Positions 16,623-25,698 of a stretch of 64,000 nt of DNA are shown here, in pieces. The position numbers were made by a program, and so were the translations under genes. The notes under the pieces are model-generated. The model worked only from the letters and a program-made list of their open reading frames with translations. It was not told the origin of the DNA and searched no databases. The stretch covers positions 92,352 through 156,351 of the forward strand of contig JBDRVV010000001.1 in NCBI GenBank assembly GCA_039802005.1. Reading direction: 5' to 3'. Every line of letters begins with the position of its first letter. Positions within the stretch are counted from its first letter, which is position 1. This stretch comes from a candidate division WOR-3 bacterium (GTDB lineage Bacteria > Hydrothermota > Tepidihabitantia > SM23-42 > JAOAFX01).

Positions 16623-17107
16623 TAAAACCTCTTTTTATAAATATGGCAGACTGGTTGTTGCCCTTTTTTCTCGTAATAATCCTGGTGATAATCTTCGGCT
16701 TTATAAAATTTAGAGGCGGGGAGAATTTTTGTGACGACATTATAGCCTTTTGTCCTCAATATACCGATTAATTTTTCCGCAATTTTCTTTTCTTCTTCAT
16801 CATTGTAAAAAATAACGGATTTATATTGTTCGCCAATATCCGGTCCCTGTCCATCGGGCTGGGTTGGGTCATGGATCTCAAAGAATAGTTTTGCCAATTC
16901 TTCGTATGACACTTTTTCAGGGTCGTAGGTTACTTCAACGGTTTCATAATGACCGGTCTTACCGGTCTTTACATCCTGATAATTAGGATTTTGTAGCGAG
17001 CCACCCATATAACCCGATACTGCTGAGACGACCCCTTCTTTTTTGTCAAAATAATATTCAACACCCCAAAAACATCCACCAGCAAAATATGCCTTTTTCA
17101 TCTTCAT
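16622..17107 (-). CDS. msrA: Peptide methionine sulfoxide reductase MsrA
   Basis: 161 residues from the ATG at 17107. This start is preferred over one 27 bp upstream because a promoter (17115-17142) ends 7 nt before it. The catalytic motif YFAGGCFWGVEYYF is present with Cys in GCFWG, followed by EVTYDPEKVSYEEL, HDPTQPDGQGPD and YHQDYYEK near the end. It reduces methionine-S-sulfoxide in proteins. First gene of a two-gene operon with the alcohol dehydrogenase. Confidence 0.94.
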   Translation of the reverse strand: MKMKKAYFAGGCFWGVEYYFDKKEGVVSAVSGYMGGSLQNPNYQDVKTGKTGHYETVEVTYDPEKVSYEELAKLFFEIHDPTQPDGQGPDIGEQYKSVIFYNDEEEKKIAEKLIGILRTKGYNVVTKILPASKFYKAEDYHQDYYEKKGQQPVCHIYKKRF

Positions 17108-17114
17108 AAGTTTT

Positions 17115-17142
17115 ATTTTATCTTTTTTTACCAAAAAATCAA
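17115..17142 (-). promoter_or_regulatory. Promoter of msrA (leaderless)
   Basis: On the minus strand TTGATT (17142-17137), 16 bp, TAAAAT (17120-17115), then 7 nt to ATG at 17107. Confidence 0.55.
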
Positions 17143-17170
17143 TACATTTTGGGCAATATAAGGAGTTTGG

Positions 17171-17198
17171 TTGACAATTCCATTAATTTGGTTATAAT
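17171..17198 (+). promoter_or_regulatory. Promoter of tRNA-Ser pair
   Basis: TTGACA (17171-17176), 16 bp, TATAAT (17193-17198). The first tRNA starts at 17211. Confidence 0.78.
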
Positions 17199-17210
17199 AT
17201 AGAGTTATAA

Positions 17211-17294
17211 GGAGGGCTAGTCCTAATCGGTAAGGCAGCGGACTTGAAATCCGCCGGGAGCAATCCCTTGGGGGTTCGAATCCCTCGCCCTCCG
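17211..17294 (+). tRNA. tRNA-Ser (anticodon TGA)
   Basis: Class II tRNA with acceptor GGAGGGC/GCCCTCC and discriminator G. The anticodon loop is CTTGAAA with TGA, and the variable arm (GGGAGCAATCCC) is long. CCA is not encoded. Confidence 0.93.
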
Positions 17295-17348
17295 TGCATA
17301 GTAAGAAAAGAAGATAAAAAGTGGTTCGTGGATTAGGGTTGAGAAGTT

Positions 17349-17437
17349 GGAGAGGTGGCCGAGTGGTCGAAGGCACCCGCTTGCTAAGCGGTTTCTCATC
17401 GAGAGATGGGACGGGAGTTCGAATCTCCCCCTCTCCG
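17349..17437 (+). tRNA. tRNA-Ser (anticodon GCT)
   Basis: Class II tRNA with acceptor GGAGAGG/CCTCTCC and discriminator G. The anticodon loop holds GCT between CCGCTT and AAGCGG, with a long variable arm around CATCGAGAGATG. No CCA encoded. It is 54 nt after the other tRNA-Ser and probably shares its transcript. Confidence 0.93.
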
Positions 17438-17521
17438 TTTGTAAGTGGTTATTCTGTGGGCTGTGGATATATAGAGATATTTGCTGTGGGTAAGTCTTAT
17501 TTGATAATTTTTTAAAGCTTA

Positions 17522-17540
17522 GTAGCAGAGTTTACTCTGC
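17522..17540. repeat. Single dispersed palindromic element
   Basis: GTA followed by GCAGAGT-TT-ACTCTGC, the same 7+2+7 palindrome design as the elements at 6333-6420 but with a shorter tag. It lies 20 bp before the gltX start. Confidence 0.65.
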
Positions 17541-17560
17541 AGTTAATTATCATAAATTTT

Positions 17561-19030
17561 ATGAAGCAAGAAATAAGAGTCAGGATAGCGCCGAGCCCTA
17601 CCGGTTTTTTTCACATTGGTAGCGCAAGAACTGCTTTATACAACTGGCTATTCGCACGCCATCATAATGGTAAATTTATTTTAAGAATTGAAGATACAGA
17701 TGCAACCCGTTCTTCAAAAGAAATGACAAAAGTAATCATTGATTCATTAAACTGGCTTAAACTTGATTGGGATGAGGGACCGGAAAAAGGTGGAGATTAC
17801 AGTCCTTATTTTCAGTCAGAGCGCAAAGAGATATATAAAGAATATGCAAAAAAACTTATTGAGGAAAATAAGGCATACTGGTGCTATTGTACTCCAGAAG
17901 AAATAGAAAGAGAAAGAGCCGAATTTTTCAATAAAAAAATGAACTGGCAACATCGTTGTCGCGAGAAATTTTCACAAGAAGAAATAAATAGACGAAAAAA
18001 TACCGGGATAGTTCCAGCATTGAGATTTGTTGTGCCACTTGATAAAAAAATTATATTTACTGATATCATACACGGAGAAGTTGAAAAAGAATCTGCCGCT
18101 ATTGAAGATTTTGTAATTATGAAATCCGATGGAATGCCAACATACAATTTTGCATGTGTAATAGACGACTTCCTAATGAAGATCAATTATGTTATTCGTG
18201 GTGTTGAACATATCGCTAATACACCAAAACAAATACTACTATATAATGCATTTAATATGCCTGTCCCACATTTTGCCCATTTGCCGGTAATTCTTGGTAA
18301 AGACAAAAAGAAACTATCAAAAAGACTCGGTGCCCGTTCGGTCCTCGAATATAAAGAAGAAGGGTATCTATCAGATGCCCTGATAAATTTTCTTGCATTA
18401 CTCGGTTGGTCTCCAGGTGGTGATGAAGAAATTATGACCCGAGAGCGAATGGTAGAGCTTTTTTCTCTTGAGAGGATAAACCCCGCAAACGCAATATACG
18501 ATGAGGCAAAATTAGAATGGTTGAATAACCATTATATAATTAATCGCATTGACGAAAAAAGCTTTCTTACAAACATATTGCCGTTTTTATTTTCAACCGG
18601 ATTTTTAACTGAAGATGATTATAATAAAAGAAAAGAATGGGTTGACCGTGTATGTCTATTGATGAGACCAAGATTGAAGGTTTTTAAAGATATTGCCAAG
18701 GCAAAATATTTTTTCACCGATGATTTTGAATATGAGCCCGAGGCATTAAAAAAATATTTCAATGAAAAAAGTGTATTATTGGTTAAGGAATTCAATCAAA
18801 GATTAGAAATAATAAAAGACTTTAATGCCAAGGACATAGAAGAAACTTTGAGAGATTATTGTACTAATAAACAGATAAAGGCAAAAGAGTTAATCCATCC
18901 ATTAAGGGTTTATATTACGGGCACTGAGGCAGGGCCAGGACTTTTTGAAACTATGGAATTAATCGGTAGGGAAAGATGTATAAAAAGGATAACACAGATA
19001 ATCGAAAAATATGAAAATAGAGCAATTTGA
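17561..19030 (+). CDS. gltX: Glutamyl-tRNA synthetase
   Basis: 489 residues, full length. Class I signatures are HIGSARTALYNWLFAR (HIGH) and KKLSKRLGARSV (KMSKS). The catalytic core has FILRIEDTDATRS, and a Cys-rich insertion YWCYC...HRC sits where many GluRS bind zinc. The C-terminal anticodon-binding domain ends with the typical LRVYITGTEAGPGLFETMELIGRER. Whether it also charges tRNA-Gln cannot be decided from this window. The following JAMM gene overlaps it by 20 bp. Confidence 0.95.
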   Translation: MKQEIRVRIAPSPTGFFHIGSARTALYNWLFARHHNGKFILRIEDTDATRSSKEMTKVIIDSLNWLKLDWDEGPEKGGDYSPYFQSERKEIYKEYAKKLIEENKAYWCYCTPEEIERERAEFFNKKMNWQHRCREKFSQEEINRRKNTGIVPALRFVVPLDKKIIFTDIIHGEVEKESAAIEDFVIMKSDGMPTYNFACVIDDFLMKINYVIRGVEHIANTPKQILLYNAFNMPVPHFAHLPVILGKDKKKLSKRLGARSVLEYKEEGYLSDALINFLALLGWSPGGDEEIMTRERMVELFSLERINPANAIYDEAKLEWLNNHYIINRIDEKSFLTNILPFLFSTGFLTEDDYNKRKEWVDRVCLLMRPRLKVFKDIAKAKYFFTDDFEYEPEALKKYFNEKSVLLVKEFNQRLEIIKDFNAKDIEETLRDYCTNKQIKAKELIHPLRVYITGTEAGPGLFETMELIGRERCIKRITQIIEKYENRAI

Positions 19031-19583
19031 AAATAATGTTCAGAAAAGGGGAATTGAGGCGTATCTTAGTCTTCCCGCATTTTTATCCATTGTTTCATCG
19101 GCAATTGAAACATTTAAGAAAGAAACTATCGGCTATCTGGTCGGGGTTAAAGGGGAAAATAAATATGTTGTTGAGTATGCAATACCATATCAAACTGCGG
19201 ATAGTGGATTTGCCCATGTTACGGTTGATTTAAAAAGGGTGGAAAGGGTTAATTCAATATTAAGATTATTATCTGAGGGATTAGAATATATTGGTGAGTT
19301 TCATTCTCACACTGCATTTGGAGAGACAAAGGCATATACCACACCCTCGGGAGAGGATTTGTTGACAACCGTTCCGGGTGAATTGAATATTATCTGTGCG
19401 GTAAATTCAAAGAAACGGTCTGTGAAGTGGTATGAAGATAAAAGGGGTGTACTTATCGGGACTGTGGATGAATACAGGATTGAAATTGGCGGTTATTTTG
19501 TCAAAAAACCTACGGTGGGCAAAAAATACCAAAGGGTGCGAATAAAATGTCCGTCCGTAACCGGAATCGGAGCGAAAAAATAG
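19011..19583 (+). CDS. JAMM/MPN-domain metalloprotease-like protein
   Basis: 190 residues, starting inside the end of gltX. It has a JAMM-like zinc site: EFHSHTAFG (His-x-His) followed by PSGEDL (SxxD), and an upstream Glu in ETIGYLVGV-like sequence at the position of the family's catalytic Glu. The spacing between HSH and SxxD (12 residues) is longer than the usual 6-7. Family members cleave isopeptide bonds or process small beta-grasp proteins; no such partner is nearby. The gene is tightly packed between gltX and acpS. Confidence 0.75.
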   Translation: MKIEQFENNVQKRGIEAYLSLPAFLSIVSSAIETFKKETIGYLVGVKGENKYVVEYAIPYQTADSGFAHVTVDLKRVERVNSILRLLSEGLEYIGEFHSHTAFGETKAYTTPSGEDLLTTVPGELNIICAVNSKKRSVKWYEDKRGVLIGTVDEYRIEIGGYFVKKPTVGKKYQRVRIKCPSVTGIGAKK

Positions 19584-19961
19584 ATGGAGATATTTGGTAT
19601 TGGTATTGACTTAATTGAGGTTGCAAGGATAAAATTGGCGATTGAAAAACATAAAAAATTTGTTGATAAAATATTTTCACCTGAAGAACTCAGATACTCC
19701 GAGCGAGGTGTTTTTCGTTATGAAGAACTTGCCGGAAGGTTTGCGGCGAAAGAGGCCGTTTTAAAATCAATTAAAGTTGGATGGCGTCAAGGTATAAGTT
19801 TCCGAAATGTTGTGGTGTTGAATGAGAAAAGCGGTGCCCCTTATGTTGTTTTATCCGGTCGGGCAAAAGAGATATGTGAGGAATTAAGGATAACCAAAAT
19901 ATTTGTCAGTATTAGCCATACCAAAGAACTGGCAATAGGAATGGCAATATCAACAATTTAA
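19584..19961 (+). CDS. acpS: Holo-[acyl-carrier-protein] synthase AcpS
   Basis: 125 residues. Motifs GIGIDLIEVARI (Mg-binding Asp) and GRFAAKEAVLKSI (Glu/Lys of the active site), with a late VSISHTKELAIGMA strand, define the AcpS family. It transfers phosphopantetheine from CoA to acyl carrier protein. It begins directly at the JAMM stop and is followed 14 nt later by fabD, a sensible fatty-acid synthesis pairing. Confidence 0.95.
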   Translation: MEIFGIGIDLIEVARIKLAIEKHKKFVDKIFSPEELRYSERGVFRYEELAGRFAAKEAVLKSIKVGWRQGISFRNVVVLNEKSGAPYVVLSGRAKEICEELRITKIFVSISHTKELAIGMAISTI

Positions 19962-19975
19962 GAAAGGAGTGATAA

Positions 19976-20908
19976 ATGAAAAAAATCGTATTTTTATTTG
20001 ATGGACAGGGTGCGTTTAAACCCGGCATAGGCAGGGAATTGTATAATAAATATCCACAGGCAAAACAAATAATTGAACAGGGCTGTGAGGTTCTTGGTTA
20101 TGACATAAAAGAATATCTATGGGGTGAAAAGGTGAGTCAGACAAGCAGCCTAACGAGTATTGCCCAGCCTGCGATTAGCCTTGTTTCACTTGCCTATGCA
20201 AACATTTTAATGGATAGAGGAATTGCGGGCGATGTGTCATTGGGACATAGTTTAGGTGAGGCAACTGCAATAGTTTATTGCGGCATAACAAATTTTACGG
20301 ACGGAATCCTTATGATTAAAAAAAGAGGTGAGGTTATGGAAAAAGGTGGAAAACAGGGTGGAATGATGGCGATAATCAACCTTGACCCGAATGTTCTTGA
20401 ACAGGAATGCCGCAGAGTGAGTGATGAGATTAAAGAGCCCGTGGTGATTGCAAATATAAATGCACCAAATCAGATTGTGATATCTGGTTCAAAGGCGGGG
20501 ATTCAAATGGTCGCTCAATTTGCCGCAAAAAATCGTGCACGGGGAATTCCGCTTGATGTCGGGGGTGCGTGGCATAGCCCTTATCTTAAAGAAGCATCAG
20601 AGGAATTCAGCTCATTTCTCGACAAAATTGAATTCAAATCACCGCAACATAAATTTTATTCTGTAGTTGAACAAAAGCTCCTTTCGTCTGCTGGAGAAGT
20701 GAAAGATTCTCTGAAAAAACAGATGCTGGCAAGGGTTGACTGGGTTGGTGCAATAAATAATTTAAAATCATTGGGTTATGAAAATTTTCTTGAGATTGGT
20801 CCAAGTAAAATATTAAAAGATCTGGTGAACAAAATTGATCCAGCATTAAAGTGTGAGTCGGTTGCCCTTTATACCGATATAGAAACAGTTATTCAGAATT
20901 TAGGATAA
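19976..20908 (+). CDS. fabD: Malonyl-CoA:ACP transacylase FabD
   Basis: 310 residues, preceded by AAAGGAG 6 nt upstream of the ATG. Motifs: FLFDGQGAFKPG (family FPGQG), nucleophile Ser in LGHSLGEATAIVY, and AWHSPYL containing the catalytic His. The C-terminal FLEIGPSKILKDLV also matches. It loads malonyl onto acyl carrier protein in fatty-acid synthesis. In the normal FPGQG motif Pro is replaced by Asp here, which is not catalytic. Confidence 0.94.
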   Translation: MKKIVFLFDGQGAFKPGIGRELYNKYPQAKQIIEQGCEVLGYDIKEYLWGEKVSQTSSLTSIAQPAISLVSLAYANILMDRGIAGDVSLGHSLGEATAIVYCGITNFTDGILMIKKRGEVMEKGGKQGGMMAIINLDPNVLEQECRRVSDEIKEPVVIANINAPNQIVISGSKAGIQMVAQFAAKNRARGIPLDVGGAWHSPYLKEASEEFSSFLDKIEFKSPQHKFYSVVEQKLLSSAGEVKDSLKKQMLARVDWVGAINNLKSLGYENFLEIGPSKILKDLVNKIDPALKCESVALYTDIETVIQNLG

Positions 20909-20911
20909 AGA

Positions 20912-21739
20912 ATGAAAATCGGACTCATTGGTTGTGGCCGTGTTGGGTTGACCTTCGCCTATTTTTTAAGAAAGAAAGATATTCTTTACGGTGTTTTTGA
21001 CAAAAATAAAAATGCATTAAAGAGAGCGGTGCAGATTCTTCAGATAAAAAGGAATCCTGAATATGTAGATTTGATAAGAAACTCCAATGTTCTACTATTT
21101 GCCACACCGGATGACGAACTAATAAATGCCTATAATAAAGCAGAAAGGTATATAACTGAAACGAAACATTTATTCCATTTCAGCGGGGTATTACCAGCAG
21201 AAATATTTCCAAAAAAAAAGAAAATCTATCGGGCATCGCTCCATCCTTTTGCTTCTTTTCCAAAGGTCGTAATACCGCCGAGAAGAAATAGATATATCCT
21301 TTTTGTCCAGGGTGACAAAGAGTCAATTAAAGTCGCGCACGCTATTTTCCCTAAAAAGAATTTTAAAATGCGCAAAATAGACAAAAGGCAAAAACCGCTA
21401 TATCATTTATTGGGCGTATTTTCAAGTAATTTTGTGGTTAGTTTGAGCGAGGCGATACATATATTGCTAAAGAAATTAAGGTGGAAGGACACAGAATTTG
21501 AAGAGGTCGTTCTGCCAATGATTTTTGATTCTTTCAATAATGTTAAAAAATATGGTGTAAAAATGGGGTTGACCGGCCCCCTTATTCGTGGTGATTTGAA
21601 AACGATTGAGAAACATTTAGAAACATTGAAAAAGGACCAAGAATTGTCTTACATATATCGCGCCCTTTCTTACTTAATAATAAAATATGCACCGGCTAAA
21701 ACTCAAAAGCGATTAAAGGAAATTCTAAATATCAATTGA
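20912..21739 (+). CDS. Rossmann-fold plus DUF2520 protein
   Basis: 275 residues. An N-terminal NAD(P)-binding motif GLIGCGRVGLTFAYFL (GxGxxG type) and the VLLFATPDDEL strand resemble ProC-like reductases. The C-terminal half, beginning about residue 125 with YHLLGVFSSNFVVSLSEA, matches DUF2520. The substrate is unknown. It starts 3 nt after fabD and is probably in the gltX operon. Confidence 0.82.
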   Translation: MKIGLIGCGRVGLTFAYFLRKKDILYGVFDKNKNALKRAVQILQIKRNPEYVDLIRNSNVLLFATPDDELINAYNKAERYITETKHLFHFSGVLPAEIFPKKKKIYRASLHPFASFPKVVIPPRRNRYILFVQGDKESIKVAHAIFPKKNFKMRKIDKRQKPLYHLLGVFSSNFVVSLSEAIHILLKKLRWKDTEFEEVVLPMIFDSFNNVKKYGVKMGLTGPLIRGDLKTIEKHLETLKKDQELSYIYRALSYLIIKYAPAKTQKRLKEILNIN

Positions 21740-21763
21740 CTTTTTCATAAAAAGAAATAGAAT
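21736..21763 (+). promoter_or_regulatory. Promoter giving a leaderless mRNA for the gene at 21769
   Basis: TTGACT (21736-21741; its TGA is the stop of the preceding gene), 16 bp, TAGAAT (21758-21763), 5 nt, ATG. Confidence 0.68.
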
Positions 21764-21768
21764 ATGCT

Positions 21769-22689
21769 ATGTTCAGAATTTTTAAGTATTTTGTTGGTCT
21801 GATTGTTATTTCATTTTTATTCTGCGCCCATAAAGGTCCGCCACTGCGCATAGACCGCATAGACCCCGGGTTAAAAAAAATTACCCCAATAAATGAGCAT
21901 CAAATTCTTCTATTTTTTTCTGAAGAACTTGATACGCTTAGTATTAAACCTGAAAATTTTACAATCTATACCGAACAGGATACCTTAAAAATAATATCGG
22001 TAACTCCTGGCAATACTCCAGACCAGATCTCTTTATATACACAAAAGATGACAAAGATTGAATATTTTATAGAAGGGCGGGTTTATGATTTAGCAAAGAG
22101 GGTTGGCATTTTTAAAACAAAATTTACTGGCTCAATAAAACCTGACACAATTTCGCCTGTAATATACAGTTATTCAAAAGGATTTAAACTAAAAAATTTT
22201 TATATTGAATTCTCTGAACCGGTTGACACGACTGCTATTATATTTTATGTCTTTCCCAAGCGGAAGATGGCTAAAGACTGGTATTATATGAAAAAACTAT
22301 ATCTTAAACCTGAAAGTGATTCATTAAATTATGATACTACATATTATCTATTTCTCAAGGAAATAAAAGATTTGAGCGGCAATCCCGGGGCACCTTTTGT
22401 TACAACAATTACGCCCGACACCATTTATAATCCAATTTTTATAAGAGGCAGGGCGGTATTAAATGATACGTTGCTTATCAGGGGGATAGCGCTGATTGGT
22501 TATGAAAAGATTTTAGGTATAAGCATGATTGAGCGCGGTGAGTTTTTGTTTGAGGTGCGTGATAGTTTGAAATATTTGATTCAAGTCTTCGGCGAAGGGT
22601 GTTATGGTGTTGACTCGGTATCCGCATCAGATACGAATATAATCAGGGTCGCGCCTGGAGTCTTTAACCTTGATTCAATTATTAATTAG
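21769..22689 (+). CDS. Exported SbsA-Ig-like domain protein
   Basis: 306 residues. The N-terminal signal ends in ISFLFCAHKGPP, with Cys20 a likely lipidated residue. The sequence that follows (RIDRIDPGLKKITPINEHQILLFFSEELDT, cut here, then VYDLAKRVG and LSGNPGAPF) has the 'asp-leu-x-gly-asn' turn typical of SbsA-type bacterial Ig domains, apparently two tandem copies (about residues 30-130 and 135-215). Function unknown; it probably sits on the cell surface or in the periplasm. It overlaps the next gene by 20 bp. Confidence 0.72.
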   Translation: MFRIFKYFVGLIVISFLFCAHKGPPLRIDRIDPGLKKITPINEHQILLFFSEELDTLSIKPENFTIYTEQDTLKIISVTPGNTPDQISLYTQKMTKIEYFIEGRVYDLAKRVGIFKTKFTGSIKPDTISPVIYSYSKGFKLKNFYIEFSEPVDTTAIIFYVFPKRKMAKDWYYMKKLYLKPESDSLNYDTTYYLFLKEIKDLSGNPGAPFVTTITPDTIYNPIFIRGRAVLNDTLLIRGIALIGYEKILGISMIERGEFLFEVRDSLKYLIQVFGEGCYGVDSVSASDTNIIRVAPGVFNLDSIIN

Positions 22690-24583
22690 TATCTCTGCAA
22701 TCGTTTTATGTATAATGCTATACCACAAAAGATTAATACAATTATTACTAAGAGTTTTCGCCATAATCTTATTATACCTTTTGATAACGAACTTCTCCAT
22801 TCATTTTACAAAAACAACTGAATTATCATCCCCGGTATTACTCATGGATGTTTCGCCAAGTATGAAAAGATATTTCAGAGAAATATTATCGGAAGTTGAT
22901 TCGATGAGATTAACATTCAATAAGCTTTTCTTCAGCGAGGCGGTTTATTCAGACACAATTGGTATAAAGCCAAGGTTTACCAACATTACTGGTGCATTGC
23001 GATACGCTGAAGAACTTTCCCCGTCAAGTATTATTCTGATTTCGGATGGCAATCACAATTTTGGACCTGCACCAGAAGAGATTTTTGACAATTTCAAGAC
23101 GCCTGTTTATTGTTTTGCTGCAGGCAATAAATATATTAAAGACCAGTCAATTGTAGATGTATTTTATTCTGATTACACATTTCTAAATGATACGGTTAAA
23201 ATTGAGGTTGTACTCGAAACAAGGGGGTTAGGTGGTAAGATCGGTAGGATTGATTTAAAAAGTGATGGGATACAAATTACGAGGGATTATAAGTTATCTG
23301 AAGAGGTGTCACGACAATCAATTGAATTTAGGGTTTTGCCCAATAAAATTGGTGAACAAAAATTTAATGTTGTTCTCAGACCTCAGGTTGATGAATCTGA
23401 TTATAACAACAATGATTTTAATTTTGTAATAAAGGTATTTGAACGTAAGATTTTAGTGCTTTATTATACAGACCATCCTTCTTTCAACACACAATTTATC
23501 ATAAATTTTCTTAAAAGAAATATTGATGTGGAATATGCGGAGATAATTCGTATTTCAAAAGATAAGTACCTTACTAAAGGGAGAGGTGTTAATAATGGTA
23601 ATATAGATTTAAACAAGTTTGATATAATGATTATTGATAATGTTGATGGAAATTTAAATTGGGATTTAAAAGATTTTCTTAATGGTGGTAAGGGAATTCT
23701 TATTATGGGAAATATCACCGGGATGAATAATGTTTTAAACGAAATTCTACCTTTTTCGGTAACTGGTTCGCAACTTGAGGAAGAATTACGGATTAAGATT
23801 TTATTACCGTTTTCGGTACTTTCACCTAAAGAAGAATATGCACCAGTCTCAAAGATAAATCGTGCCCTGGGTGTGAAACAGAATACAACACTTATAGCCC
23901 GGGCAGGTGAATTCCCTTTGATTGGCTACCGAAAGGTTGGCAATGGCGTTGTTTTTCAAATCAATGTTTCAGAACTTGGCATATGGCATTTTACGCAAAT
24001 TAATTTAAAAAATAAAGATATTTTGAATCCGTTGATTGAGGATGTTTTAAGATTTCTCTCACCTTATGGAAAAAGTGAACGGTTATTAATGAGAACAGCA
24101 AAAAATCAGTATCGGATTGGTGAACAGATAAAGATTGAATTGAAGGCATATGACCAAAATCTTCTGCCCGGCACGGGAGGCGAATTTTATATTAATTTTC
24201 AAAATAAAAAAATTCCTTTCTTTGAGGTAAAACCAGGAATATATGAAACATCCTTTTTTTCTGAGAACCCCGGCGAATTTGTTATATCTGCAATGGGCAA
24301 TCTTTATAATGATACATTGAGGAGTAATAAATTAAATTTAAAGATTGTTGAAATCGAGACCGAGCCCGAGGAATTGGTCAATGAGCAATTGCTTGAAAAA
24401 ATTGCATTGAAAACCAACGGCGGATATTACGATATTTCTCAATTGAAGAAATTTAATCTCATTGAAAATAAAAAAAGATATGAACTTGTAAAATTTTCCT
24501 TTGATAGACCGATTTTTTATTTTTTGATATTTCTCTTAATTCTTATTGACTGGATTATCAGAAAAAAAGGAGGTTCGATATGA
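22670..24583 (+). CDS. Membrane protein with VWA-like domain (BatA-like family)
   Basis: 637 residues. Two N-terminal membrane segments (about 1-20 and 25-45) come before VLLMDVSPSMKRYF, a MIDAS-like DxSxS of a von Willebrand A fold (here D-V-S-P-S), with IILISDGNHNFG as the second VWA element. A glutamine-amidotransferase-like beta-sandwich middle follows. The C-terminus has one membrane segment (FYFLIFLLILIDWII) and a basic tail. This is the general layout of large 'aerotolerance/BatA-like' membrane proteins found in FCB bacteria; its exact role is unknown. Confidence 0.75.
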   Translation: MIQLLISISAIVLCIMLYHKRLIQLLLRVFAIILLYLLITNFSIHFTKTTELSSPVLLMDVSPSMKRYFREILSEVDSMRLTFNKLFFSEAVYSDTIGIKPRFTNITGALRYAEELSPSSIILISDGNHNFGPAPEEIFDNFKTPVYCFAAGNKYIKDQSIVDVFYSDYTFLNDTVKIEVVLETRGLGGKIGRIDLKSDGIQITRDYKLSEEVSRQSIEFRVLPNKIGEQKFNVVLRPQVDESDYNNNDFNFVIKVFERKILVLYYTDHPSFNTQFIINFLKRNIDVEYAEIIRISKDKYLTKGRGVNNGNIDLNKFDIMIIDNVDGNLNWDLKDFLNGGKGILIMGNITGMNNVLNEILPFSVTGSQLEEELRIKILLPFSVLSPKEEYAPVSKINRALGVKQNTTLIARAGEFPLIGYRKVGNGVVFQINVSELGIWHFTQINLKNKDILNPLIEDVLRFLSPYGKSERLLMRTAKNQYRIGEQIKIELKAYDQNLLPGTGGEFYINFQNKKIPFFEVKPGIYETSFFSENPGEFVISAMGNLYNDTLRSNKLNLKIVEIETEPEELVNEQLLEKIALKTNGGYYDISQLKKFNLIENKKRYELVKFSFDRPIFYFLIFLLILIDWIIRKKGGSI

Positions 24584-25113
24584 CACCGCAAGACCTTGTT
24601 GCAAAAGGATTCACTCCTGAATGGGCAGTTTTTTTCACCTCAATGATTCCGGTTGTGGAATTGCGTGGTGCATTACCACTGGCGATAAATCTATTCAAAA
24701 TTCCCTGGCAAAAGGCATTTATTATCTCTTTTATTGGGAATATACTTCCTGTTCCTTTTATTTTACTTTTTTTAAAACCGGTTACTGATTTATTATGTAA
24801 GGTATATCTGTTTAAAAGATTTTTTGACTGGTTATTTAGCAAAACCAGAAAGAAGAGCAGGGTGATTGAAAAATATGAAGAACTTGGACTTCTTATATTT
24901 GTTGCAATTCCTCTGCCGGGGACTGGAGCCTGGACTGGTGCCCTGCTTGCTTATTTAATGGGGCTTGATTTCAAAAAGTCAATATTTTTCATCGGTATTG
25001 GAGTATTTATTGCGGGTGTGATTGTAACTTCTCTATGTCTTATCGGCTGGATAGGTGCAATAATTGCTGTATGTGCAATGGTGATTTTTGTATTGATAAG
25101 GATATTTTATTAA
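24580..25113 (+). CDS. COG2426-type small multidrug export family membrane protein
   Basis: 177 residues, strongly hydrophobic with about four membrane segments. It begins by ATGA overlap with the VWA gene and an AAAGGAGG ribosome-binding site. Family signatures are MIPVVELRGALPLAINLF near the N-terminus and AIPLPGTGAWTGALLAYLMG in the middle. The name 'small multidrug export' is historical; transport substrates are not established. It ends 3 bp before a convergent gene. Confidence 0.85.
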   Translation: MTPQDLVAKGFTPEWAVFFTSMIPVVELRGALPLAINLFKIPWQKAFIISFIGNILPVPFILLFLKPVTDLLCKVYLFKRFFDWLFSKTRKKSRVIEKYEELGLLIFVAIPLPGTGAWTGALLAYLMGLDFKKSIFFIGIGVFIAGVIVTSLCLIGWIGAIIAVCAMVIFVLIRIFY

Positions 25114-25116
25114 AAA

Positions 25117-25689
25117 CTACATAATCAAACTCATTCCAATACCGGTGAGTATTGGAACTGAAAAATTGTCATCCCAGGGAAGAGGCAGGGCTTCAAATAT
25201 CGTTGACATAAGAGCACCAGAAAAGAGAATCCATAACGGTACGTTTAATAAAGAATGGAGAATAATAACAACAATTAAATTTGAACAAAAATAGGCTATG
25301 CTTCCAATGAGTGTTTTTTTAAATAATTTTGGTCCTCTTATATTCTGTCCGAACATTGCAGCAAATGTATCGCCGACAATGACAAAAGTACAGGCAGAAA
25401 TTACAATGGGACGGGAGAATAGTAATGCCGTAATCAAACAACCTAATAATAAAAATGTTGCACCGCTAAGATTTGTTAATTCTCTTCTCCTTAAAAAAGA
25501 ACCGAAGAAAAGGATAAATCCTTCTTTCACACCATTTACATGAAGACGAATAAAGTCAACCGCAACAATGACTACTGTTACAATGATTAGTAAAGATCTT
25601 GCTGATGGCTGGGGTAGAAGATAATATAAGACTGGTATAAAGATTGCCCAGAGGTTCATTAATTTACGAAAAATTTCAGCCTTAAGCAT
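25117..25689 (-). CDS. SEC59/DGK1/VTE5-type lipid (polyprenol or diacylglycerol) kinase-like membrane protein
   Basis: 190 residues with about six membrane helices. The block RRRELTNLSGATFLLLGC, then FVIVGDTFAAMFGQN (GDxxAxxxG motif), then FKKTLIGSIAYF is characteristic of the CTP-dependent dolichol/phytol/diacylglycerol kinase superfamily. The C-terminal FEALPLPWDDNFSVPI also matches. The substrate in bacteria is not known. It follows the barrel gene in the same direction. Confidence 0.82.
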   Translation of the reverse strand: MLKAEIFRKLMNLWAIFIPVLYYLLPQPSARSLLIIVTVVIVAVDFIRLHVNGVKEGFILFFGSFLRRRELTNLSGATFLLLGCLITALLFSRPIVISACTFVIVGDTFAAMFGQNIRGPKLFKKTLIGSIAYFCSNLIVVIILHSLLNVPLWILFSGALMSTIFEALPLPWDDNFSVPILTGIGMSLIM

Positions 25690-25698
25690 TATTTTTTA